DNA of 64,000 nucleotides from Streptomyces sp. CB02261. GTDB taxonomy: Bacteria; Actinomycetota; Actinomycetes; Streptomycetales; Streptomycetaceae. This document shows positions 26,680 to 35,419 of this stretch, in pieces. Position numbers and translations under genes: made by a program. The DNA is taken from NCBI RefSeq assembly GCF_001905665.1, contig NZ_LIVX01000001.1:248001-312000 (forward strand), given 5' to 3'. Each line of letters starts with the position of its first letter. Position 1 is the first letter of the stretch. The notes beneath the pieces are model-generated. The model searched no databases. It was not told where the DNA came from and saw only the letters and a program-made list of their open reading frames with translations.

Positions 26680-28284
26680 GTGACCGAGCCGCACGAGGAC
26701 GGGACGCCGGACGGTCTCACGGGCCCGGAGCGGGCCGTGTGGCGGGCGTTCCGCGTCGGCAGGACGTGCGATCTGAGGGAGGGGATCGCGGAGCTGGACG
26801 ACCCTTTCGGGGGACGGGAGTGGGGACCGGAGCGGAGCGTCCGCGCCGACGTGGTGGCGCTGCTGCTGCTCGCGGGGCCGGAGGCCAGGTCGGGGCGGGT
26901 GGCCGCGCTGAAGCTGCGCGGGGTCAGGATCACGGGCGTGCTGAACCTGGCGGGCGGGACGATAGGGCCGTACGTCGAGCTGCACGGCTGCCGGTTCGAC
27001 GACGAGGTGGTGCTGCCCGAGGCCCGGTTCGGCACGCTGCGGATGGTGGAGTGCGCGCTGCCGCGCCTGGAGGCCGCGCGGCTGCACACCGAGGGTGATC
27101 TGCACCTGCCGCGCTGCCGGGTGGCACGGGGCATCCGGCTCACCGACGCGCAGATCGGCACGGACCTGCTCGTCAACCAGATCCAGGTGTGGCCGGACCG
27201 ACGGGGGCGGGCCATCACCGCGGACGGCCTGGTGGTCGCCCAGGACCTCCAGGCCGAGCTGATCGAGACGCACGGCGAGCTGAGCCTGCGCGGGGCGAAG
27301 ATCGGCGTCTCGCTCAGCCTGCGGGGCAGCGTGCTGCGCGGCGCCCAGGGCCGCCGCGCGCTGAACGCGCCGCAGCTGACGGTGGAGCGCTCGCTCTATC
27401 TGAACGCGGCCTGGGTCTACGAGGACGCGGGCTTCACCGGCAGCACCACGGCCACCCCGCCGTACGGCGTGTCGCCCGCCCAGGACGCCCGGCGCAAGCC
27501 GGTGGAGTTCCACGGCGGGGTGAGGCTCGACGACGGCCGGTTCGGTGACGCGGTGGACCTGCACCACGCCCGGTTCCTGCTGGACGGGTCCCGCCGGGAG
27601 GAGGTCTCGCTGCGCCGGATAGTCACCCCGGAGCTGAGGTTCAACGGCGAGCGCCCCGAGGAGGGCCGGGTCGTCCTCAACGGTGCCAAGGTCGTCACCC
27701 TGATCGACCTGTCGACCAGCTGGCCGGGACCGGGCGGGCTCGCGATGGGCGGTTTCGTCTACGAGAACCTCGTGCCGTACGGGCACTTCCCGCTGGCCCG
27801 GCGCCTGGAGTGGGTGGCGGCGGCGACCCCGGAGTACGCCCCCGAGCCGTACGAGCGGCTCGCGACGGTCCTGCGCGGCAGCGGGGAGGACGCCGACGCC
27901 CGCGAGGTGCTGCTCGCCAAGCAGCGGCGCAGACGCGAGACCCTGCCCCTCGCCGGCAAGCTCTGGGGGTACCTCCAGGACTGGACCGTGGCGTACGGCT
28001 ACCGGCCGGGGCGGGCCGCGCTGTGGATGGCGGTCCTGTGGGCCGCGGGCACGGTGGCCTTCTCCCACTACCGCCCGATACCGCTGAAGCCGGACGAGGC
28101 CCCCGCGTGGAACGGCACGCTGTACGCCCTGGACCTGCTGATCCCGGTGATCAACCTGGGCCAGGACGGCTACTGGCGGCTGGAGGGCATGTGGCAGTGG
28201 GCGGCGGCGGTGCTGATCCTGCTGGGCTGGATCCTGGCGACGACGGTGGCGGCGGGCGCGACCCGGCTCCTGAGCAGGGGCTGA
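26680..28284 (+). CDS. Membrane-anchored beta-helix-like protein
   Basis: 534 residues. After about 40 residues the protein is made of short strands with a regular pattern (LKLRGVRITGVLNLAGGTIG, VELHGCRFDDEVVLPEARFG, RLHTEGDLHLPRCRV) like a right-handed beta-helix or pentapeptide-type solenoid. The C-terminus has two or three transmembrane helices (GRAALWMAVLWAAGTVAFS and WAAAVLILLGWILATTVAAG) after KLWGYLQDWTVAYGYRPG. Streptomyces homologues are often labelled membrane-associated oxidoreductase, but no cofactor motif is visible here. GTG at 26680 with GCGAGGGGGGCGG upstream. Function unknown. Confidence 0.8.
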   Translation: MTEPHEDGTPDGLTGPERAVWRAFRVGRTCDLREGIAELDDPFGGREWGPERSVRADVVALLLLAGPEARSGRVAALKLRGVRITGVLNLAGGTIGPYVELHGCRFDDEVVLPEARFGTLRMVECALPRLEAARLHTEGDLHLPRCRVARGIRLTDAQIGTDLLVNQIQVWPDRRGRAITADGLVVAQDLQAELIETHGELSLRGAKIGVSLSLRGSVLRGAQGRRALNAPQLTVERSLYLNAAWVYEDAGFTGSTTATPPYGVSPAQDARRKPVEFHGGVRLDDGRFGDAVDLHHARFLLDGSRREEVSLRRIVTPELRFNGERPEEGRVVLNGAKVVTLIDLSTSWPGPGGLAMGGFVYENLVPYGHFPLARRLEWVAAATPEYAPEPYERLATVLRGSGEDADAREVLLAKQRRRRETLPLAGKLWGYLQDWTVAYGYRPGRAALWMAVLWAAGTVAFSHYRPIPLKPDEAPAWNGTLYALDLLIPVINLGQDGYWRLEGMWQWAAAVLILLGWILATTVAAGATRLLSRG

Positions 28285-28360
28285 GGCGGCGGAGGTTTGG
28301 TGTACGGCGTGTGAGACGTGCTGCGGCGGCCGGAGGAGCCGGGAGACAATACGTCGCACC

Positions 28361-29416
28361 ATGTCCTCCTTGCTCCGTGTCCTGATCGGCGCCGTCCGCA
28401 CGACCCGGCACGCCCCTCGGCTCGCCGCCGGGTTCGTCCCGGACGACGACGTGCTGCTCGACGCCCCGGACGAGCGGCTCGCCCCCGCCCTGGTCGCCGC
28501 CGCCCTGGCCGATCCGGAGCCCGCCGCGAAACTGCTCGCCACCACCCGGGACGCCGGCGAGTGGGAGGACCGCGACCGGTACGTCACCCGGCTCGCCACC
28601 TTCGCGTACAGCAGGGGCGACTGGCTGACCCACTGGATCTCCGTCGCGCCCGGCGACCCCGACGCCCTGCTCGTCACGGCGCAGCTCGCCGTCCGCAGGG
28701 CCTGGGAATCCCCCGCGCGCGCCGAGCGGCTGCGCGAGCTCGGCCCGCTGATCTCCGCGGTCGCCGAGACGGCTCCGCGCGATCCGGTGCCGTGGCGGCT
28801 CGCCCTGGACCACGCGCGCGGGGCGCACGCCGGGCACACCGTCTTCGAGTCGCTCTGGGAGCAGGCCGTGCGCCGCTCCCCCCATCACTACGGCTGCCAT
28901 GTCGCGGCGCTCAAGTACCTCTCCGCGCAGTGGTACGGCTCGCACCGCGCCGCGTTCGACTTCGCCGAGCAGGCGGCCGACGACGCCGAACCGGACTCTC
29001 TCGTGCGGGCGCTGCCGGTCCGCGCCGCCTACGACCGCCTCCGGGTGCCGCCGCGCCGGGACCCGTCCGTGCCGGAGCCGCGGATCGACCGGGCGGCGGA
29101 CCGCGCCCTGGCCCTGTCGGCGACCTTCCCGCCGGGCGACCCGTGGCCGGCGGAGGTCCGCAACCTGCTCGCGTACGTGCTGGTGGAGCGCGCGCGCTGG
29201 GAGGAGGCGCGGCAGGAGTTCGGCCGGATCGGGGCCCACGCGACCTCGTTCCCGTGGGGGGTCGCGCCGGGCGCGGGGCGGGGTGCCGTACGGGAGGATC
29301 CTCTGCGCCGGTTCCTCACCGCGCGGGACCGGGTCCGCGGGGAGCTGGCCCGCCGGACGCCCCTGTGGGACCCCGGACGTGGACAGACCGGACGGGGCGG
29401 GCCCGTCGGCCATTAG
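28361..29416 (+). CDS. Uncharacterised helical-repeat-like protein
   Basis: 351 residues, soluble, rich in Ala, Arg and Asp, with TPR-like helical pairs (LAPALVAAALADPEPAAKLL, HRAAFDFAEQAADDAEPDSL, LAYVLVERARWEEARQEFG). No catalytic motif recognised. The C-terminus is a disordered Arg/Gly-rich tail. The ATG at 28361 has GGGAGA about 14 nt upstream. Its stop TAG starts a TAGGCT that lies 7 nt before the LON-domain gene. A tetratricopeptide scaffold is the best guess. Confidence 0.7.
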   Translation: MSSLLRVLIGAVRTTRHAPRLAAGFVPDDDVLLDAPDERLAPALVAAALADPEPAAKLLATTRDAGEWEDRDRYVTRLATFAYSRGDWLTHWISVAPGDPDALLVTAQLAVRRAWESPARAERLRELGPLISAVAETAPRDPVPWRLALDHARGAHAGHTVFESLWEQAVRRSPHHYGCHVAALKYLSAQWYGSHRAAFDFAEQAADDAEPDSLVRALPVRAAYDRLRVPPRRDPSVPEPRIDRAADRALALSATFPPGDPWPAEVRNLLAYVLVERARWEEARQEFGRIGAHATSFPWGVAPGAGRGAVREDPLRRFLTARDRVRGELARRTPLWDPGRGQTGRGGPVGH

Positions 29417-29419
29417 GCT
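29414..29419 (+). promoter_or_regulatory. -10-like TAGGCT overlapping an upstream stop, 7 nt before the LON-domain gene
   Basis: TAGGCT fits a TAnnnT -10 for a leaderless mRNA starting at or near the GTG at 29427. Its TAG is the stop of the upstream gene. No convincing -35 is seen 17-18 nt upstream. Confidence 0.35.
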
Positions 29420-29426
29420 GACCGCT

Positions 29427-30164
29427 GTGACCACCGCTCGCCTGCCTCTCTTCCCGCTCAACGCGGTGCTGTTCCCGGGCCTCGTGCTGCCGCTGAACGT
29501 CTTCGAGGAGCGTTATCGCGCCATGATGCGCGAGCTGCTCACGATCGACGACGCCGAACCGCGCCGCTTCGCCGTCGTCGCCATCCGCGACGGCCGCGAG
29601 GTCGCGCCGACTCTTCCCGGCCTGCCGGACCAGACGGCGCTGCCGGAGAAGGGCCCGGCGGCGGGCTTCGGCTCCGACCCCGTCCAGGCCTTCCACCGGG
29701 TCGGCTGCGTGGCCGACGCGGCGTCGATCCGGGAGCGCTCGGACGGCAGCTTCGAGGTGATGGCCACGGGGACGACCCGGGTGAAGCTGCTGTCCGTCGA
29801 CGCGAGCGGTCCGTTCCTGGTCGCCGAGGTCGAGGAGATCCCGGAGGAGCAGGGCGAGGAGGCCGGCACCCTCTCCGAGGGGGTGCTGCGGGCCTTCCGG
29901 AGCTACCAGAAGCGCCTGGCGGGGGCACGGGAGCGTTCGCTCACGACGAGCGAGCTGCCGGACGACCCCTCGGTGGTGTCGTACCTGGTCGCGGCGGCGG
30001 CGGTGCTCGACACCCCGTCGAAGCAGCGGCTGCTCCAGGCGCCGGACACCGCGACCCGGCTGCGTGAGGAGCTGACGCTGCTGCGCGCGGAGACGGCCGT
30101 GCTGCGGCATCTGCCGTCGCTGCCGGCGGTGGACCTGACGCAGGGCCCGACGTACCCGAACTGA
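29427..30164 (+). CDS. LON peptidase N-terminal substrate-binding domain protein
   Basis: 245 residues. The start ARLPLFPLNAVLFPGLVLPLNVFEERYRAM (in parts: LPLFPLNAVLFPGLVLPLNV) is the Lon substrate-binding (PUA-like) domain, followed by VGCVADAASIRERSDGSFEV and a helical C-terminal half. There is no AAA+ or protease domain, so it is a stand-alone LON-domain protein, likely binding unfolded protein or acting as an adaptor. No ribosome site is seen before the GTG, supporting leaderless translation. Confidence 0.88.
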   Translation: MTTARLPLFPLNAVLFPGLVLPLNVFEERYRAMMRELLTIDDAEPRRFAVVAIRDGREVAPTLPGLPDQTALPEKGPAAGFGSDPVQAFHRVGCVADAASIRERSDGSFEVMATGTTRVKLLSVDASGPFLVAEVEEIPEEQGEEAGTLSEGVLRAFRSYQKRLAGARERSLTTSELPDDPSVVSYLVAAAAVLDTPSKQRLLQAPDTATRLREELTLLRAETAVLRHLPSLPAVDLTQGPTYPN

Positions 30165-30206
30165 CCGGCCCCCGTCCGGCGGGCCGAGCCGAGGAAGAGC
30201 GAGCGC

Positions 30207-30704
30207 GTGGCGAAGAAGCAGAAGAAGAACAACGGGGGCACCCCGGCGACGGTGGCCCTGACGGCGGCGGGCACCCCGTTCACCCTGCACGCGTACGAGC
30301 ACGACCCTGCCTCCCCCTCGTACGGCGAGGAGGCGGCGGAGGCCCTCGGGGTGTCCCCGGGCCGCGTCTTCAAGACGCTGGTGGCGGACGTCGACGGCGA
30401 GCTGACGGTCGCGGTGGTCCCGGTGGCGGGCCAGCTCGACCTGAAGGCGCTGGCCTCGGCGGTCGGCGGCAAGCGGGCGTCGATGGCGGACCCGGCGGCG
30501 GCGGAGCGCACCACGGGTTACGTCCGGGGCGGCATCTCCCCGCTCGGCCAGCGCAAGCGGCTCCGTACCGTCCTCGACGCCTCGGCCTCGGACCACGCGA
30601 CCATCTGCGTCTCGGCGGGCCGCCGGGGCCTGGAGGTGGAGCTGTCCCCGGCGGACCTGGCCGCCCTCACCTCGGCGGTCGTGGCTCCGATCGGCCGCGC
30701 CTGA
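30207..30704 (+). CDS. ybaK: Cys-tRNA(Pro) deacylase, YbaK family
   Basis: 165 residues. Trans-editing enzyme that removes cysteine wrongly attached to tRNA-Pro. Motifs of the YbaK group: TPFTLHAYEHDP, GVSPGRVFKTLVADVDGELTVAVVPV (catalytic lysine in VFKTLV) and GYVRGGISPLGQRKRL. The lysine-rich N-terminus (MAKKQKKNN) is common in this group. The GTG at 30207 follows GAGGAAGAGC. It is 42 nt behind the LON-domain gene and may be cotranscribed. Confidence 0.93.
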   Translation: MAKKQKKNNGGTPATVALTAAGTPFTLHAYEHDPASPSYGEEAAEALGVSPGRVFKTLVADVDGELTVAVVPVAGQLDLKALASAVGGKRASMADPAAAERTTGYVRGGISPLGQRKRLRTVLDASASDHATICVSAGRRGLEVELSPADLAALTSAVVAPIGRA

Positions 30705-30776
30705 CGGTCGTGCGGGCGGGACCGGCTCCTGGCCGCGCGTGGCCGGACGCGCCCGACGGTCCGGGTCGGCCCTGGT

Positions 30777-31397
30777 TCAGTACGCCTTCGGCCGGTCCCA
30801 CGGCTCCGGTTCCGGGTCGCGCGGCCCGAACAGGGCCGTGAGCGCCAGGTGCACGATCATCGCGGCGAGCGGCCAGGCCAGCATCGCGGCGGCCGCCAGG
30901 TTCAGTTCGAGCGGCGCCTCGAAGGCGATACCGGGGCCGACCTCCTTCGCGTGGGCGACCACGTCCCGCGTCGGACCGAAGTACGTCCCGAGGCCCCAGG
31001 CGAGCAGCGAGCCGAGCACGCCGCCGAGCGCGAGACCGAGCACCAGCGGGACACCGCCCTTGCGGCGCAGCAGGAAGACGACGAGCGCGGCGACCGCGCC
31101 GAAGGCCAGCGCGAGGAGCACGAACGTCCCGTCCGTGCCGATCGCCGACTCCCCCTCCGAGTTGCGGAGGTAGACCCCCTTGCCGTCCGAGATGAGCAGG
31201 ACGCGCGGGGCCAGGTTCAGCCACAGCACTCCGAGCAGCGCCCCCGCGACCGCCGAGACGAGGGTCACCAGAACGCCCTGCACGACCTCGGCCGCCGTGA
31301 TGGGGTCCCCGTCCGGGCCGAGCGTCGGCGGGGGCGGCGGCGGCCAGTCGGGGTCGTGCGGCGGCGGCTGGTGAGGCGGAGTCAGAGGTGCGGTCAC
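30777..31397 (-). CDS. Integral membrane protein, possibly DUF2567
   Basis: 206 residues. A Pro-rich N-terminus (PPHQPPPHDPDWPPPPPP) precedes four transmembrane helices: VVQGVLVTLVSAVAGALLGV, FVLLALAFGAVAALVVFLL, PLVLGLALGGVLGSLLAWGL and AAAMLAWPLAAMIVHLALTA. Between helices 1 and 2 is an extracytoplasmic loop (LISDGKGVYLRNSEGESAIG). The architecture resembles actinobacterial DUF2567 proteins, but this match is from memory only. It lies just downstream of the ABC permease on the same strand. Confidence 0.65.
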   Translation of the reverse strand: MTAPLTPPHQPPPHDPDWPPPPPPTLGPDGDPITAAEVVQGVLVTLVSAVAGALLGVLWLNLAPRVLLISDGKGVYLRNSEGESAIGTDGTFVLLALAFGAVAALVVFLLRRKGGVPLVLGLALGGVLGSLLAWGLGTYFGPTRDVVAHAKEVGPGIAFEAPLELNLAAAAMLAWPLAAMIVHLALTALFGPRDPEPEPWDRPKAY

Positions 31398-31431
31398 CCC
31401 GCCATCGTGCCAGGTGCGCCCGTGTCCCGCC

Positions 31432-32259
31432 TCAGCGGACGGCGGCCCGCCGGTACGCCCAGGTGGCGACCGCGAGCGACACCACGCCGACGACCCCGCA
31501 CACGGCGAGGTCGAGGGCGACGGCCGCCCAGTCGGGGCGCGGCTCGAAGGTGCGGGCCAGGGCCTCCACGCCGTACGTCGACGGAAGCAGGTCCCGTGCC
31601 CAGCCGACGGGCTCCGGGAGCCGCTCGGCCGGCAGGACGCCGAGGAGCAGGGCGGCCGACATGCCGAGCTGACCGAGGAGGGTGGCCAGCTCCTGCCGGG
31701 GCGCGAGGAGTCCGAGGGCGGCTCCGAGCCCGGCGAGCGCCGCCCCGGCGAGCGGGACGACGGCGGCGAGGATCCACAGGTGGCCGAGCGGCAGCCCGAA
31801 GAGCACGGAGCCGGCGACGGCGGTGACGGCGGTGCCGGGCACGGTGAAGGAGGCGTACGCCCCGGCGGCGCCGAGCACGACGGCGGCGGGCGGGACGGGC
31901 AGGGTGGCGTAGTGGTCGAGGCCGCCGCTGGCCCGCAGCTGCCCGAAGTACTGGGCGAGCAGGTTGAGCGCGACGAAGGCGACGACGAGGACGGTGGAGC
32001 CGGCCACGACGGCGCGCGCCTCGGAGCCGCCGTCGACGACCCCGCGCATCAGGACCATGATCCCGATGGACTGGAAGGTGGCGACGAAGAGCAGCGGGAT
32101 CCGGGCGACCCGGGCGCGGGAGAGCTGCGCGCGGTAGACGGCGGCCAGGGACGGCAGCAGCCGGGCGCGCGGGGCGAGGGGCGCCGCGGCGTCCTCGCCG
32201 TCGCGGGCCCGGGCGGGAAGCGCGCCGGTCGGCAGGGCCTCGGCGGGCACGGTGCTCAC
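31432..32259 (-). CDS. ABC-2-type transporter permease
   Basis: 275 residues with about six hydrophobic helices (IPLLFVATFQSIGIMVLMRG, VVAGSTVLVVAFVALNLLAQ, HLWILAAVVPLAGAALAGLG, LDLAVCGVVGVVSLAVATWA among them). The layout fits the ABC-2 exporter permease group that works with a separate ATPase. The GTG at 32259 has AGGAG 9 nt upstream and overlaps the stop of the repeat ORF (GTGA). Export substrate unknown. Confidence 0.85.
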   Translation of the reverse strand: MSTVPAEALPTGALPARARDGEDAAAPLAPRARLLPSLAAVYRAQLSRARVARIPLLFVATFQSIGIMVLMRGVVDGGSEARAVVAGSTVLVVAFVALNLLAQYFGQLRASGGLDHYATLPVPPAAVVLGAAGAYASFTVPGTAVTAVAGSVLFGLPLGHLWILAAVVPLAGAALAGLGAALGLLAPRQELATLLGQLGMSAALLLGVLPAERLPEPVGWARDLLPSTYGVEALARTFEPRPDWAAVALDLAVCGVVGVVSLAVATWAYRRAAVR

Positions 32260-32581
32260 TGCGTACAGCTCCTGACGGTCACGTACGGAACGCGGTGGCC
32301 ACGGGGGGCGTGGGGCACGAGGGGGCGCCCGGCGGCGTGCGTGGCACGGCGGGCGCCGGGGGCCGCGGCCGGGCCCGCGAAGGAGGTCGCGGCCGGGCCC
32401 GCGAAGGGGGTCGCGGCCGGGCCCGCGAAGGGGGTCGCGGCCGGGCCCGCGAAGGAGGTCGCGGCCGGGCCCGCGAAGGAGGTCGCGGCCGGGCGCGCGA
32501 AGGGGGTCGCGGCCGGGCGCCGGAAGAGGGTCGCGGCCCGGCGCGAGAAGACGGTCGCGGTCGGGCCCACGAGGCGGCGGG

Positions 32582-32585
<4 letters not shown>
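32256..32585 (-). CDS. Repeat-peptide ORF between ABC ATPase and permease
   Basis: A 109-residue ORF whose GTG (32585) overlaps the ATPase stop by 4 nt and whose TGA (32256-32258) overlaps the permease GTG by 4 nt. This is the same coupling used by real operons in this window. The protein is an 8-residue repeat (AATSFAGP or AATPFAGP, drifting to AATLFRRP and TATVFSRR at the N-terminal end), followed by GARRATHAAGRPLVPHAPRG. No known family. It may be a true linker peptide, or only a readthrough frame that keeps ribosomes moving from ATPase to permease. Confidence 0.45.
32365..32580 (-). repeat. 24-bp tandem repeat, nine units
   Basis: Units of 24 bp run from 32365 without gaps (plus-strand form GCGGCCGGGCCCGCGAAGGA plus GGTC). 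Units 1-5 (32365-32484) are nearly identical; 6-9 (to 32580) decay steadily toward the ATPase end. The period is 8 codons, so frame is kept. There are no unique spacers, so it is not CRISPR. Confidence 0.92.
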
Positions 32586-33562
<977 letters not shown>

Positions 33563-33570
33563 GGGGGAAG

Positions 33571-33576
33571 AGCCTA
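33571..33576 (-). promoter_or_regulatory. -10-like TAGGCT overlapping the NYN gene stop, 8 nt before the ABC ATPase
   Basis: On the minus strand TAGGCT is 8 nt before the GTG at 33562. Its TAG is the stop codon of the NYN-domain gene. The lack of any ribosome site between supports a leaderless start. Confidence 0.4.
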
Positions 33577-34929
33577 CGGGGTCGCCGGGCCGGCCCCGGG
33601 CGCGGGGGCGTGTTCGGTGGCGGCCCGGACGTCGATCTCGCGCCAGAACCCCGCCCGGATCGCGTACCGGTCGTGCTCGTCGATCTGGTCGTCCTTGTGG
33701 GCCAGCAGGCCGAACCGGGCCGCGTACCGGAGGAGTTCGCCGTCGATGCGGTGCGGGATGCGGGGATAGAGGGTGGACAGCTTCTGGACGTGGCTCTGCT
33801 CGGGGAGCCGTTCCATCCATCGGCGGGCGAACACCTGCCCGACCTCGAAGGGGTCGCCGCCGACGATGGTGATGTCCTCCTCGCGGTCCGCCCAGCGCTG
33901 CTCGGCGCTGGTGAGGGTGGCGAGGGTGGGCAGGGACGCGGTCTCGGCCGGTTCGCCGAGCGTGGGGGCGGGGCGCTCGACCCAGCCCCGGTCGGAGGAC
34001 CAGCGGAGCGCGCTCGCGCCCTGCGAGGCGGCAGCGCCGGCGGGGGTGGCGCCGGGGGCGCGCAGGGCCGCGAGGTCCTTGGGGGTGGGGACCCCCTTGC
34101 CCGCGGGCGGGGCGGCCGAGGCGGCCGGTCCGTGGCCGTGGCCGTCCTCCCGGACGTGGCCGTCGCGGTCGCCGTCGCCGTGCGCGTGACCGTTTCCGTG
34201 CGTGTGTCCGTTGCCGTGGTGGACGTGACCGTTGCCGTGGGCGGCGGGGCTCTCCCCGGCGGCCGTCGCCTCGGCGGCCCGTCCCGCGGAGGCGGCGAGG
34301 GCGGCCTCCGGGAGCGGCGCGGAGAGGATGGCGGCGATCTCGGGGCGCGGGGCGGGCGGGGGCGCGCAGATGCCGGTGAGGTCCTTGGCGCGGACGGCCC
34401 GGGTGATCCAGGCCCGGTCGAGGACCCGGCGTTCGTCGGCCTCCGCGACCAGGTCCTCGGACTGGTTGTAGTCGCCGTCGGCGGCCTGGACGGCCCAGAG
34501 GTGGACGGCGACGCCGTGCTCCTTGGCGGACATCAGACCGGGCAGCAGGTCGCCGTCGCCGGTGACGAGCACGATGTCGGAGCAGGCCCTGTTCCTGGCG
34601 AGCTCGGTCAGCTCGGTGTGCATGGCCGCGTCGACGCCCTTCTGGGCCCAGCGTCCGTCGCTCCGGGTCAGGGCACCCAGCCGGACGGTGACCCGGGGCA
34701 TCACCCGCAGTCTGCGGTGCTCGGGCTGGGGCACCCGGTCGGGTGCGCCGTCGAACCAGTAGATCCGCAGGAGGGGCAGCGCGGTCTCGGCCTCGGCGCG
34801 CTGGCGCAGCTGCTGGATGAGCCCGGCGTGGTCGACGGTGATCCGGGAGCGGGCCGGTTCCCCGGCGAGGAGACTGGCGGCGGCGCCCAGCAGATAGCCG
34901 GCGTCCACCAGGACGACGCAGCGGTCCAC
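33574..34929 (-). CDS. NYN (PIN-like) domain protein with a histidine-rich insert
   Basis: 451 residues. The N-terminal 190 residues are a NYN ribonuclease-like domain: VVLVDAGYLLGAAA with the first acidic residue, QKGVDAAMHTELTELA, and DIVLVTGDGDLLPGLMSA. Residues about 231-268 are a His/Gly/Asp-rich stretch (GNGHVHHGNGHTHGNGHAHG) with more than ten histidines. A C-terminal domain follows (VGQVFARRWMERLPEQSHVQ, RIPHRIDGELLRYAARFGLL). NYN domains cut or process RNA with metal ions. The GTG at 34929 has AGGGTGG upstream; a GTG at 34938 is an alternative. Confidence 0.85.
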   Translation of the reverse strand: MDRCVVLVDAGYLLGAAASLLAGEPARSRITVDHAGLIQQLRQRAEAETALPLLRIYWFDGAPDRVPQPEHRRLRVMPRVTVRLGALTRSDGRWAQKGVDAAMHTELTELARNRACSDIVLVTGDGDLLPGLMSAKEHGVAVHLWAVQAADGDYNQSEDLVAEADERRVLDRAWITRAVRAKDLTGICAPPPAPRPEIAAILSAPLPEAALAASAGRAAEATAAGESPAAHGNGHVHHGNGHTHGNGHAHGDGDRDGHVREDGHGHGPAASAAPPAGKGVPTPKDLAALRAPGATPAGAAASQGASALRWSSDRGWVERPAPTLGEPAETASLPTLATLTSAEQRWADREEDITIVGGDPFEVGQVFARRWMERLPEQSHVQKLSTLYPRIPHRIDGELLRYAARFGLLAHKDDQIDEHDRYAIRAGFWREIDVRAATEHAPAPGAGPATP

Positions 34930-35152
34930 GTGTTCCACCCTCTTTCGGGAACCTCGGGATCGGAGTTGCTTCGGATTTCCTTCGAGTCTGCCCGAAGGCC
35001 GGGGGCTCAACGGTCGGAACTGGATCATCGGCGTGGCGGATGTCACGTTCCCGGCACCCTTACGCTCCGTAATGATCCAACATGCGACGGTTCACTCGGT
35101 ATGTGAGTCTGACAGCGGCCCTGGCACCTAGGACCTTTTGAGGAGGCATCCC

Positions 35153-35326
35153 ATGGCCAAGAACCGCAATCAGAACCGCGATCAGAAGCAGCCGTCGCAG
35201 GCCGAGCGTGGCACCCAGCAGGCGAAGCAGTCGGCGATGGAGTCCCAGGCCGACCAGCGCGCGAGCCAGGTCACGCCCGGTGACATGGCGCGCAAGGGCC
35301 GTCAGAAGCGCTTCGGCCACAACTGA
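35153..35326 (+). CDS. Small basic hydrophilic protein
   Basis: 57 residues, composed mainly of Gln, Asn, Lys, Arg, Ser and Ala (MAKNRNQNRDQKQPSQAERG to GDMARKGRQKRFGHN). No hydrophobic core, so it is probably unstructured alone and may bind nucleic acid. AGGAGG lies 6 nt before the ATG, the best ribosome site in the window, suggesting high expression. Similar short proteins occur in other streptomycetes as hypothetical proteins. It has its own promoter region (34930-35152) and a strong terminator. Confidence 0.85.
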   Translation: MAKNRNQNRDQKQPSQAERGTQQAKQSAMESQADQRASQVTPGDMARKGRQKRFGHN

Positions 35327-35361
35327 CGCACCTCCGCGTGGCCGACGCGACACAACGGCGA

Positions 35362-35393
35362 AGGGGCGCGCCCGTGACGACGGGCGCGCCCCT
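35362..35393. terminator. Bidirectional terminator, small basic protein gene / dnaE
   Basis: Perfect 14-bp stem (35362-35375 with 35380-35393) and a GACG loop, between convergent genes. Confidence 0.82.
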
Positions 35394-35419
35394 AGCGCAT
35401 GCGGGGAGGGATCCGGCGG

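Noticed and set aside
32365..32580. CRISPR-like array
   Set aside because: Units are directly adjacent with no unique spacers, and no cas genes are near.
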